Source: a virus
DNA: 26,081 bases
Direction: 5' to 3' (one strand)
IMG/VR virus record: IMGVR_UViG_3300005466_000065
Span: 1-26,081 of that record
The notes under the pieces are model-generated. The model saw only the letters and a list, made by a program, of their open reading frames with translations. It was not told where the DNA came from and ran no database searches. How positions within the stretch are numbered: position 1 is the stretch's first letter; every line of letters begins with the position of its first letter. The position numbers and the translations under genes are program-made. This document shows, one piece after another, positions 7,448 to 14,696 of the stretch.

Positions 7448-7741
7448 ATGGGAACCGAAGCCGCCAAGCCCGCCGCCAAGGCCGCCGCGCCCGCCAAGCC
7501 CGCGCCGAAGTACCGCCAGCGGTACACCATCGGCCACAACACCCACCCGCACGACGCCGAGCGCCTGTTCAACCTGGGCCTGCTCGACGACGACCAGATC
7601 GGCGACCTCTGTCGCCGGGGCGTCCTCGTGCCGTCCGCCGAGAAGCTGGACCAGCTGCGCGCGCGTGGCGTCCAGGTGGACCCCGTCAAGGTCGACGACC
7701 CCGACGTGATCGGCGACATGGAGCCCGTGCCGAATGAGTGA
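7448..7741 (+). CDS. Hypothetical protein with Ala/Lys/Pro-rich N-terminal tail
   Basis: This is a 97-residue product. The first 25 residues are a low-complexity basic tail (repeats of KPAAK and PAKPAPK) that could contact DNA or a capsid surface. The rest is a compact domain (AERLFNLGLLDDDQIGDLCRRGVLV) whose pattern resembles small helical peptide- or nucleic-acid-binding folds, followed by an acidic end. The start follows the conserved element by six bases and there is no Shine-Dalgarno sequence. It overlaps the scaffold gene by eight bases and is the first gene of the capsid block. The function is unknown. Confidence 0.6.
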   Translation: MGTEAAKPAAKAAAPAKPAPKYRQRYTIGHNTHPHDAERLFNLGLLDDDQIGDLCRRGVLVPSAEKLDQLRARGVQVDPVKVDDPDVIGDMEPVPNE

Positions 7742-8690
7742 CATCGGCGACGCTCCCGTGCCCGGCGACGCCGGGGCGCCCGCTGCCGAAGGCGGCGGGG
7801 ACGGTGAAGGGCTCGTCTCGTACGAGACCGCGCTTGCCGAAGCCGCTAAGGAGTGGTCGCCCGAAGGCGACGAGGCGGGGGAGGGCGAAGCTGCGCCCAA
7901 GGAGACCGAGGCGACGGCCGACGACGCCGAGAAGAAAGAGCCCGAGGCGAAGGAGCCCGAGAAGAAGGACGAGGAAAAGCCGAAGGAGGAGCAGCAGCCT
8001 TCGAAGCTATTCGCGGCCATCGCCCGCGAGCGGAACAAGGTCAAGGAGCGCGAGGCCAAGGTCGCCGCGCGCGAGAAGGAGCTGGAGGGCGTGACCGTCA
8101 AGGCGAAGGCCTTCGACGACGTCCGCCGCCGGCTCCACGAAGATCCCTACGGCCTGCTGGTCGAGGCGGGTGGCGAGGAGCTGGTCAACAAGCTGCTCGA
8201 CGCCGCTGCCGGCACCGTGCAGAGCCCCGCCGAGCAGCGCGTGGCGAAGCTCGAACGCGAGATGAAGGAGCGCGACGAGCGCGCCAAGGCCGACGCCGAC
8301 CGGCAGATGGTCGAGCGACATCAGCGGCTCGTGGCCGAGGAGGTCACCAAGGCGGGCGAGAAGTTCGACCTGGTGAACAGCCTGGGCGAGCACGACGCCG
8401 TCTACCAGCTGATCGTGCGGTACCACGCCAAGCACGGCCACGTCCTGCCGACCATCGACGCGGCAGAGATCGTCGAGAAGGCGCTCACCGAGCGTCTCTC
8501 GAAGTCGAAAAAGTTCGGCGCGCGGGAAGCCGAAAAACCCCCGCAGGCGCGTAACGGGAATCCGCCCCCGAAGCGATCGAACACCACCCTCTCCAGCGTC
8601 GCCGTGGGCCAGGTGCCCGCCGCAGATGACGACGGACCGCAGGACCCGCAGGAGCGGGTGGCCTGGGCCCTTCGTCTCGCGACCGGCTGA
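7734..8690 (+). CDS. Scaffolding-type protein
   Basis: This 318-residue protein lies directly before the major capsid gene. Phage scaffolds fill the procapsid, guide shell assembly and then leave. The first 85 residues are extremely acidic (runs of E, D and K). A long charged coiled coil follows (ARERNKVKEREAKVAAREKE), then a helical region with further heptads near 175-210, and a basic C-terminal tail, which in scaffolds usually binds the coat protein. Composition, coiled coil, position and size together support the call. No protease motif is visible. Confidence 0.75.
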   Translation: MSDIGDAPVPGDAGAPAAEGGGDGEGLVSYETALAEAAKEWSPEGDEAGEGEAAPKETEATADDAEKKEPEAKEPEKKDEEKPKEEQQPSKLFAAIARERNKVKEREAKVAAREKELEGVTVKAKAFDDVRRRLHEDPYGLLVEAGGEELVNKLLDAAAGTVQSPAEQRVAKLEREMKERDERAKADADRQMVERHQRLVAEEVTKAGEKFDLVNSLGEHDAVYQLIVRYHAKHGHVLPTIDAAEIVEKALTERLSKSKKFGAREAEKPPQARNGNPPPKRSNTTLSSVAVGQVPAADDDGPQDPQERVAWALRLATG

Positions 8691-8710
8691 TGCACTGAAA
8701 GGACACGCCC

Positions 8711-9979
8711 ATGCCGTCTGGCGCAAATACCACCACCGCATCGAACTTCATCAAGCGGTACTACTCGCCCAAGATGACCGTGAACACGGTCTCCAAGGTC
8801 GAGAGCCGCTCCCTCAACATCATCAAGCACGACACCGGCGGATCCGGCGACGATTACAGCTTCCTGACCATGTACGGGGACAACCCGTCGGGTTCGCAGG
8901 ACTTCAACGAGGCGCAGACCACCGGCCAGAACGCGATGTCTGGCGGCGCGCAGTTCAAGGTCACCTGGTGCAACGACTTCCAGGTGCCCTCCGTCGGCAA
9001 GGACATCATCGCGAAGACCAAGAACAAGGCCGGCGGCTGGATCCCCCAGCTGAAGAACGAAATGGACAGCTCGCTGCGCTACTCGGCGCACCGCCGGTCC
9101 GTCGCGCTCTTCACCACGGGGTTCGGCGAGCTGGCGACGGTCACCAACGCCATCGGCGCGGGCTTCGTCATCACGCTGGGCAACCCCCGCACGGGCTCGG
9201 TCGACCGCTCGGTGGCCTACCGGTTCGTCAAGGGCATGACCCTGGTGTTCTCGGCGAGCATCAGCGGCAACGCCCTGCGCGCCGGGCAGTCGGCCAAGAT
9301 CACGAAGGTCGACTACACCGCCGGCACCATCACGCTGGACACGGCGCTCAACGCCATCTCCGGCCTGACCATCAACGACGTCATCTTCACGAAGGGTGAT
9401 CGTCAGGACTCGGGCACGCCGTCGCGCCTGCGCCCTGCGGGCCTGCCCGCCTGGGTGCCCACCACGGCCCCCAGCGCGTCGGAGAACTTCTTCGGCCAGG
9501 ACCGCACGGTCAACTCGTTCCTCTACGGGTGGATCATCGACGGCACCACGACCGGAAAGAGCCTGGCGCAGTCCCTCGTGGAGGCGGCCAACTACTGCTC
9601 GACCGTCGGCCACGCCGAACGGCTCGTGAGCTGCGTCTCGGTGGACAAGTTCATCGAGCTGTCGGCCTCCATCGAGAACAAGCAGTACACCCAGATCACC
9701 GGGCGGGGCGGCACGGGCTTCAAGACGATCGTCATCTACGCCGACGGCGTGGAGCTGCCGGTCATCTCGGAGCAGTACTGCCCGAACAGCGAGGCCTACG
9801 TCTACGACCCGGGTGCCCTTCACCACCCGAGCATCGGGGACGCGCCCCACATCGACGCCGAGGACGGCAACCAGATCTTGCGCCAGTCGGCCGCGGCCGG
9901 CGTCGAGGTCCGCTACGAGGCCTTTGAGTGCTTCAGCGGCGAGAACTGCGCCGCGATGGCAGCCGTCAAGCTCGCGTAA
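8711..9979 (+). CDS. Major capsid protein
   Basis: This 422-residue protein forms the icosahedral shell. The binding site AAAGGA at 8698-8703 before ATG 8711 is among the better ones in the window, in line with high expression. It follows the scaffold and shows the layout of an HK97-fold coat protein: an N-terminal arm, a long middle beta-rich region (GFVITLGNPRTGS, AKITKVDYTAGTITLD) and a late segment (SVDKFIELSASIE, FKTIVIYADGVELPVISEQY, then the VEVRYEAFECF strand), as seen in coat proteins of N4- and P22-like groups. The exact family cannot be fixed by eye. Confidence 0.8.
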   Translation: MPSGANTTTASNFIKRYYSPKMTVNTVSKVESRSLNIIKHDTGGSGDDYSFLTMYGDNPSGSQDFNEAQTTGQNAMSGGAQFKVTWCNDFQVPSVGKDIIAKTKNKAGGWIPQLKNEMDSSLRYSAHRRSVALFTTGFGELATVTNAIGAGFVITLGNPRTGSVDRSVAYRFVKGMTLVFSASISGNALRAGQSAKITKVDYTAGTITLDTALNAISGLTINDVIFTKGDRQDSGTPSRLRPAGLPAWVPTTAPSASENFFGQDRTVNSFLYGWIIDGTTTGKSLAQSLVEAANYCSTVGHAERLVSCVSVDKFIELSASIENKQYTQITGRGGTGFKTIVIYADGVELPVISEQYCPNSEAYVYDPGALHHPSIGDAPHIDAEDGNQILRQSAAAGVEVRYEAFECFSGENCAAMAAVKLA

Positions 9980-9988
9980 GGAGCCGCC

Positions 9989-10411
9989 ATGGGAGAGCTG
10001 CAAAAGTACCGCCCGCCTGGTCGTGTTCAGCCGAACACGATCACGCTCGGCGGGACCATCACCATCGGCGCGGCCGGGGCCATCGCGGCCCAGACCGACA
10101 CGCGTAACTCGGGGGTGAACTTCAGCAAGAACGCCGCCGCCGGGCGCTACGACGCCACCATCCACAAGGCCTACCGCCGGTACATCGACGGTGACGCCAA
10201 CGTGCAGTTCCCCACGGCCGGCACCGTTCCGACGGGCACCGACGGGAACGAGGCGTACATCCAGGGCATTTCAGCCGCTGCGGCGGCCGGGACGTCGGGG
10301 TTCTCGACGTTCACCATCCAGTGCGTGACGTCGAATGGCACGCCCGCCGCCGCCAACCCAGCGTCGGGCACCGTCATCTCCTGGCAGATCGAAGTCTCGG
10401 AGAGCCCGTGA
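9989..10411 (+). CDS. Probable head decoration or structural protein
   Basis: This 140-residue product has binding site AAGGAG just before ATG 9989. It follows the coat gene immediately, the usual place for decoration proteins that clamp the shell. It has a Gly/Ala/Thr-rich beta-type sequence (TITLGGTITIGAAGAIAAQ) and ends in strands (FSTFTIQCVTSNG and TVISWQIEVSESP). No specific family is recognised. The stop overlaps the next GTG start. Confidence 0.5.
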   Translation: MGELQKYRPPGRVQPNTITLGGTITIGAAGAIAAQTDTRNSGVNFSKNAAAGRYDATIHKAYRRYIDGDANVQFPTAGTVPTGTDGNEAYIQGISAAAAAGTSGFSTFTIQCVTSNGTPAAANPASGTVISWQIEVSESP

Positions 10412-10629
10412 GCTTCGCCGGCAAGAAGATGGCGACGGACCTCGCCGACAGCCTCCCCCCGCCGGACCGACTCTCGAAGTCGGGCGGCGGGATGGAGGAG
10501 GGCGAGGAGACCGACGAGGGGGCGACCATGGGGAGCGCCCTGGCGGACGCGATCAAGAGCGGCGACGGCGCCGCCATCTACGCCGCGTTCAAGGACATGG
10601 CCGACCACTGCAGCGGAGGGCCCGAATGA
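10408..10629 (+). CDS. Small acidic hypothetical protein
   Basis: This is a 73-residue product with a GTG start overlapping the previous stop. It begins MSFAGKKMATDLADSLPPPD, has an acidic Gly/Glu linker (GGGMEEGEETDEGA) and ends in an amphipathic helix (GSALADAIKSGDGAAIYAAFKDMADHC). It resembles short phage head-region proteins that carry one conserved helix near the end, but no role can be assigned. Confidence 0.55.
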   Translation: MSFAGKKMATDLADSLPPPDRLSKSGGGMEEGEETDEGATMGSALADAIKSGDGAAIYAAFKDMADHCSGGPE

Positions 10630-10871
10630 AGTGCATCGTCGAAGGATGCAGCTCGGAAATCGACGAGCTGAAGGAGTTTCCGGTCTCGTACGGCCCGAAG
10701 GGCGCCGTTTACGACGAGGCCGGGCAGCGCGCGCACGCGGCCGAGCTCGAGCGGTGGACGTTCGTGCTCATCACCGCGCGCGGGGCCCGCGACGTGGACC
10801 TGGCGACCGGGCACATGTGCCCGGGGCACGGCGGCAAGGGCTTCACCATCGCCGAGAAGGGAGCGGCCTGA
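10626..10871 (+). CDS. Small zinc-binding-type protein
   Basis: This is an 81-residue product. ATG 10626 overlaps the previous stop, and its own stop overlaps the next ATG. It carries C3 and C8 near the start (KCIVEGCSSE) and HMCPGHGG near the end, so two cysteines at one end and a Cys/His cluster at the other could hold one zinc ion. The centre is strand-helix (RWTFVLITARGARDVDLATGH). No family is recognised. Confidence 0.5.
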   Translation: MKCIVEGCSSEIDELKEFPVSYGPKGAVYDEAGQRAHAAELERWTFVLITARGARDVDLATGHMCPGHGGKGFTIAEKGAA

Positions 10872-11314
10872 TGCTTTACACCGTCGTCGGAACGCAGACT
10901 GCCGCCGCCAAGAGCGCGCTCGGTGTCACGGCCACGGCCGCGGTTCGCCCGCGGCTCGTGGCCTTCACGGCCTCCAACATCGGGACCGTCTCCACGGACT
11001 CGGCCTTCCAGCTTCAGCTCAAGCGCTACACCGCCGCCGGAACCTCGACGGCTGTCACGCCTGCGCCTGGTGACTCGGGAGATCCGGCCGCGACGTTCAC
11101 CGCGGGCTCGAACCACTCGGCCGAGCCCACGTACACCGCCAACACCACGTTCAAGGACGTGGCGGTCAATCCGCGCAGCACCTGGCGGTGGGCGGCGTAC
11201 GAGCAGCGCGCGGAGCTGGTGGCGCCGGCGACGGCAGCCAACGGCTTCGGCTGGCTGCTGAACGCGCTGGGCGGCGCCACCACGGTGAACGTGGACGCCG
11301 AGGTGATGCAGTAG
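10871..11314 (+). CDS. Probable structural protein (Ala/Thr-rich, beta-type)
   Basis: This is a 147-residue product with ATG 10871 inside the previous stop overlap and binding site GAAGGGAG upstream. The sequence is rich in Ala, Thr and Val, with alternating strand patterns (RPRLVAFTASNIGTVSTDSAFQLQLKRYT) and a C-terminal WRWAAYEQRAELVAP segment. Small beta proteins of this kind, downstream of the coat gene, are typically virion components. No family is identified. Confidence 0.5.
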   Translation: MLYTVVGTQTAAAKSALGVTATAAVRPRLVAFTASNIGTVSTDSAFQLQLKRYTAAGTSTAVTPAPGDSGDPAATFTAGSNHSAEPTYTANTTFKDVAVNPRSTWRWAAYEQRAELVAPATAANGFGWLLNALGGATTVNVDAEVMQ

Positions 11315-11315
11315 C

Positions 11316-11573
11316 GTGAACCAGGCGCGCGGTTTCGTGACGGTCACCGGGCCCGACGGGCGCTCGGTGACCCGCGAGACCTTCACCTGCTGCCACTGCA
11401 ACAGCGTGCACTACACCCCGCCTCCGAACGCTCAGGAGGTGGGGTTCTGTCATCGCTGCTTCGCGCGTGAGTGCGTGGGCTGCGCGAAGCAGCTCTCCGG
11501 GCGATGCGCCGCCTTCGAGCGGCGCATCGAGGCCTACGAGCGACGCCAGCGGATGCTCGCCGCGGTGGGGTGA
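11316..11573 (+). CDS. Zinc-ribbon phage protein
   Basis: This 85-residue protein (GTG start one base after the previous stop) has a dense cysteine pattern: CCHC at 25-28, C45 and C48 (FCHRC), C53 and C56 (ECVGC), C63 (GRC). An Arg/Glu helix follows (AAFERRIEAYERRQRMLAAV). Small proteins with two Cys pairs followed by a C-x-(P/A)-FE helix are common in the morphogenesis regions of podo- and siphoviruses; their role is not settled. The match to that group is by pattern only. Confidence 0.6.
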   Translation: MNQARGFVTVTGPDGRSVTRETFTCCHCNSVHYTPPPNAQEVGFCHRCFARECVGCAKQLSGRCAAFERRIEAYERRQRMLAAVG

Positions 11574-11576
11574 CCC

Positions 11577-12953
11577 ATGGCGATCGCCGTCGCGCAGGAG
11601 ACCTGCACTCCCGCCACCGGCGGCATGTCAGGGGCCGGCACGACGTTCGCCGCCTCTTCGATCACGCTCAGCGCCGGATCCATCCTGGTGGCGGTGGTGA
11701 CGGGCGTGAACGCCACATCGCTGGCGTCCATCTCGGACTCGGTCAACGGCACGACCGGGTGGGTGATCGCCAAGCAGGTCACCCAGTCCCCCCTGACACT
11801 GGCCATCTGCTACCGCGAGAACATGGCCGCGGGCGCCGTTACCGTGACGGCCACGTACACCGCTTCCGCCAGCCAGCGCGGCATCAAGCTGCTGGAGATC
11901 ACCGGCGGCAAGACGTCGGGCTCCCAGGACGGCACGCCGGCCGGGCAGTTTCAGACGGGCGTGGGGACGGGCGCCGACGCCATCACCAGCGGCAACACCA
12001 CGAACGCAAACCAGCCCGCGCTACTCGTCGGCGCCTGCCAGAACTACGGCAACAACCAGAACTCGGCGGCTGGCACAGGGTTCACGTCGACGCGCGTCGA
12101 CTGGAACACCGACGTCGGCGGGTGCCGCATTGAGTACAAGACGCTCACGACGACGACTGCCGTCGCGGCGACCTACACCGGGCCGATCTCCGACAGCTGG
12201 ATCACGCTGGCCGCTGCCTTCGACGAGGCCCCCGCCGGCAGCGTGACCGCATTCCAGTCGTCTCCCGAGCCGCCGAAGCGGCCACAGGCGCGGGCATGGG
12301 TCGACTCTGCCAATCCCATGCCCGCTTCGAAGGGCAGTCCGTGGGTGTTCGTCGAGCCGCCGCGCATCGTGCCACCGCGGCGACAGGAGGCGCAGTCCGC
12401 CAACCCGCTGCCGCCGCTATCCGCGCCGGCGGCCGTGTCGTTCGCGCCCTCTGGGCAGCATGATCGGCGCCCGCAGGCGCCGCGAGCGGCGCCCGTGAAC
12501 CCGGATCCGCTCCCTGCCGCCCGCGTCTCGCCCTGGTTCCAGGAGAACGCGCCCCCGCCCCAGCGCGCCGCCGCGCGGCCGCGCCCGGAGGCGGCCGCTC
12601 TCCCGCTCCCGCCGTTCGCCGGCAACGGGCCTCCGGTGGAGACCGCCTCGCCGCCCGCGCGCCCCCCCCAGCGGCAGCGCGGCGAGAGCGCGGCACCGCT
12701 CCCGTCGTTCGTCCGGCTGGCCCCCGTCGTCGATCCACCGCCGACGCGCCATGTTCCCCTCGCGCGGCGGATCATCAACTACGTGCGGGAGGCGATCGGC
12801 ATGCCCGCCGTGTTCATTCCGGTCAACACCCAGGTGGTCAAGCCGCCCCTGGTCGCGAAGGTCGACGACCTGGACCTGGCGGTGGCCAATGTGCAGCTCG
12901 GGAACGCCGCGTCGGTCGACTCGATCGACATGGCTATCGCAGGCGACACATGA
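11577..12953 (+). CDS. Structural protein with beta domain, proline-rich repeats and C-terminal anchor
   Basis: This is a 458-residue product with GGTGGGG ahead of ATG 11577. Residues 1-225 form a beta-sandwich-like domain of the kind seen in tail or surface-display proteins (AGTTFAASSITLSAGSILVA; ISDSWITLAAAFDEAP). Residues about 230-388 hold about five imperfect 30-residue Pro/Arg-rich repeats, each with an Arg/Gln start and an NPMP/NPLP/PDPLP-like centre. The last 70 residues are a different domain (ARRIINYVREAIG, then AKVDDLDLAVANVQLG). The gene lies among tail genes and overlaps the BppU-like gene. A tail or capsid surface protein is the best guess. Confidence 0.5.
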   Translation: MAIAVAQETCTPATGGMSGAGTTFAASSITLSAGSILVAVVTGVNATSLASISDSVNGTTGWVIAKQVTQSPLTLAICYRENMAAGAVTVTATYTASASQRGIKLLEITGGKTSGSQDGTPAGQFQTGVGTGADAITSGNTTNANQPALLVGACQNYGNNQNSAAGTGFTSTRVDWNTDVGGCRIEYKTLTTTTAVAATYTGPISDSWITLAAAFDEAPAGSVTAFQSSPEPPKRPQARAWVDSANPMPASKGSPWVFVEPPRIVPPRRQEAQSANPLPPLSAPAAVSFAPSGQHDRRPQAPRAAPVNPDPLPAARVSPWFQENAPPPQRAAARPRPEAAALPLPPFAGNGPPVETASPPARPPQRQRGESAAPLPSFVRLAPVVDPPPTRHVPLARRIINYVREAIGMPAVFIPVNTQVVKPPLVAKVDDLDLAVANVQLGNAASVDSIDMAIAGDT

Positions 12954-13270
12954 GGCCCCGCAAGGTCGGAGACACCGGGTACCCCATCACGGCGACGCTG
13001 TACACCAACGGCGTGGCCCGCGACCTGACGGGCTCCACGGTCGTGATCTACATGCGCAACCGGACCACCCGGGCCATCAAGATCAACGGCTCAGGCGTCA
13101 CGGTCGTCACGCCCACCGCTGGGACGGTGAGCTACCAGCCGAGCGCGGGCGACGTGGACACCGAGGGCGTCTACGACCTCGAATTCCGCGAAACCACCGC
13201 CACCGGGAAGGTGAACCACTTCCCAAGCGACGGGTTCGAGCCGCTGCGCCTGGAGGCGCCCATCGGATGA
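12950..13270 (+). CDS. BppU N-terminal-domain-like protein
   Basis: This 106-residue protein starts at ATG 12950 (ATGA overlap). The order of conserved features resembles the BppU N-terminal domain of lactococcal phage baseplates and related upper-fibre domains: an initial GD...YPITATLY strand, DLTGSTVVIYM, a strand ending AGTVSYQPSAGD, GVYDLEF, and a final pair around FPSDGFEPLRL. In such proteins this domain anchors receptor-binding parts to the tail. Here it stands alone, without the usual following helix, so it may be a small adaptor for fibres encoded next door. Confidence 0.6.
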   Translation: MRPRKVGDTGYPITATLYTNGVARDLTGSTVVIYMRNRTTRAIKINGSGVTVVTPTAGTVSYQPSAGDVDTEGVYDLEFRETTATGKVNHFPSDGFEPLRLEAPIG

Positions 13271-13926
13271 GCATCTACCTCTCCCAGCTGATCGAGGCCG
13301 CGCGTGACCTCGCGGACATCACCGACGATCCGCACGTCGAAGATCCCACGATCGTGCGGTGGGCGAACCGGGGCATCGAGCGGGCCTACAAGATCGCCCT
13401 CGTGCACGCCCCCAGCATCTTCCAGACCTCGTCCCTCTTTACGCTGGTGGGCGGGCTGGGCCAGAACACGGTCGCTGTGCCGGCCAACCTGCGCCGTCTC
13501 GTGCACGTGGCCAAGGATCCGAGCAACCCCAGCCTGCGGCGCACCCTGCGACAGTACAACGCCGACGAGAAAGAGGGTACCGCCTCCCTGGCCTACCGGC
13601 GTGAGGGCTCGGTGGTGGCCATCGAGCCCTACACCGCGTGCGCGGGCAGCTACGCGCTCTACTACATCGCGGGTCCGACCACGCTCGCGAACCTCAGCGA
13701 CCCCCTCGATGCCGCGCTCGAGACGGCCGCCGAGTACATCGAGACGTACATGGCCATCAAGTGCCTGCAGAAGGAGGAGAGCGACACGCGCGAGCTCCGC
13801 GAGGAGCTGGCAGAGCTGAAGTCGGACCTGGAGATCGACTTCACCACGCTCGAAAGCGGCACCGCCGAGACCATCGTGGACGTCGACAACGTCGGCAACC
13901 GGTGGCCCTGGGACTGCGTGCCCTGA
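13267..13926 (+). CDS. Head-tail adaptor-type protein
   Basis: This is a 219-residue product with ATG 13267 overlapping the previous stop. Its pattern resembles podovirus adaptor proteins, which sit below the portal: an N-terminal helix (SQLIEAARDLADITDD), then PTIVRWANRGIERAYKIAL, a strand pair ending NTVAVPANLRRLVHV (the usual LP-x-(D/N)-x-x-R step), a middle section with RQYNADEKEG, and a C-terminal helical region (AAEYIETYMAIKCLQKEESDTRELREELAELKS in overlapping heptads). Presence of both adaptor- and nozzle-like proteins fits a short-tailed virion. The family call is by pattern. Confidence 0.5.
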   Translation: MSIYLSQLIEAARDLADITDDPHVEDPTIVRWANRGIERAYKIALVHAPSIFQTSSLFTLVGGLGQNTVAVPANLRRLVHVAKDPSNPSLRRTLRQYNADEKEGTASLAYRREGSVVAIEPYTACAGSYALYYIAGPTTLANLSDPLDAALETAAEYIETYMAIKCLQKEESDTRELREELAELKSDLEIDFTTLESGTAETIVDVDNVGNRWPWDCVP

Positions 13927-14672
13927 TGGCCAGGCCGCAGACGGCCTACCGACCTATCCAGGTCGCCGACGAGGCGACCATGCGCAACCTACGCAAGATC
14001 CAGGAGGCGTTCACCCGCATCACGGAGGCCCAGGCAGCCGCCGCGGTCTCCGGGCGCCTCCTGCGAGCGGTGCGACTGACCGGGACATCACTGGCCTCGA
14101 CCCCAGGAACGACGCTCGCGATTATCGACGGCTGGGGAGGCGCCGGACAGGGCGGTGGCGCCGTGGCGGGCGTCCAGGACGGTGGCGGCGGGGGCGGCTC
14201 GGGAGCTAAAGGGCGCCTCGTGACCACCAGCATCCCCGCGACATGGAATTTTGTGCTCGGTGCCGGCGGATCCTCCGGCGGCGTCGGTGCGAACGGGCAG
14301 GCAGGCGCGGCAAGCACATTCACCGACGGAGTGGTCACGATGACATGCCCGGGCGGCGCTGGCGGCCAGGTCAGCGGCGTCCCAGCCGCGGCCACCGCGG
14401 CGGCCACGAACGCGACGGTGGCCGGCGCAGGCGCGCCGGGCTTCCCTGGCCTGTTCACCGGCTTCACGTTTTGGGGCGGCGCTGGGGCGTCATCCGAGTA
14501 CGGCGCTGGCGGCGGCTTCAGGATGGGCAGCGCCGGAGACGGCGATGGGAACGCGGCGGTGGGATTTGCCGCTGGCGGCGGGGGAGCGCTCAGCAGCGGC
14601 GCCGGCACTGCCTACAAGGGCGGCGCGGGAGGGGCGGGCACCGGGTTCTTGTGGGAATTCGGCGGGACCTGA
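13926..14672 (+). CDS. Glycine-rich tail tip protein
   Basis: This is a 248-residue product starting in a TGATG overlap. Residues 1-50 form an anchor helix (ATMRNLRKIQEAFTRITEAQ). From about 60 the sequence becomes a strand plus glycine-rich pattern (IIDGWGGAGQGGG, GGGGSGAKG, FVLGAGGSSGGVGANG) typical of phage glycine-rich receptor-binding or tip domains, where polyglycine helices pack around a core and the loops contact the host. The end, GGAGGAGTGFLWEFGGT, is a normal terminus for such domains. A single copy of the dispersed site begins directly after its TGA, followed by the convergent nozzle gene. Confidence 0.65.
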   Translation: MARPQTAYRPIQVADEATMRNLRKIQEAFTRITEAQAAAAVSGRLLRAVRLTGTSLASTPGTTLAIIDGWGGAGQGGGAVAGVQDGGGGGGSGAKGRLVTTSIPATWNFVLGAGGSSGGVGANGQAGAASTFTDGVVTMTCPGGAGGQVSGVPAAATAAATNATVAGAGAPGFPGLFTGFTFWGGAGASSEYGAGGGFRMGSAGDGDGNAAVGFAAGGGGALSSGAGTAYKGGAGGAGTGFLWEFGGT

Positions 14673-14696
14673 TACCGAACAAATATTCGGTAACTA
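14673..14696 (+). repeat. Dispersed palindromic site, copy 5 (between convergent genes)
   Basis: TACCGAA, core CAAATA (14680-14685), TTCGGTAACTA. It fills the whole 21-base gap between a plus-strand stop and a minus-strand stop (TAG at 14696-14694). Confidence 0.87.

Noticed and set aside
8402-10165. Minus-strand open frame of 587 codons across the capsid gene
   Set aside because: Composition is typical of an antisense frame in GC-rich DNA; the plus strand holds scaffold, coat and decoration genes with ribosome binding sites.
11577-11592. GCGATCGCCGTCGC at the start of the gene at 11577 as another start-associated element
   Set aside because: It lies inside the coding sequence after the ATG, has GTCGC rather than GTGGC, and the gene already has a GGTGGGG binding site.
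14673-14693. The palindromic site as an ordinary Rho-independent terminator
   Set aside because: The stem is short and moderately AT-rich and no T-run follows on either side; copies 2 and 8 lie in coding sequence and copy 6 is at a promoter.
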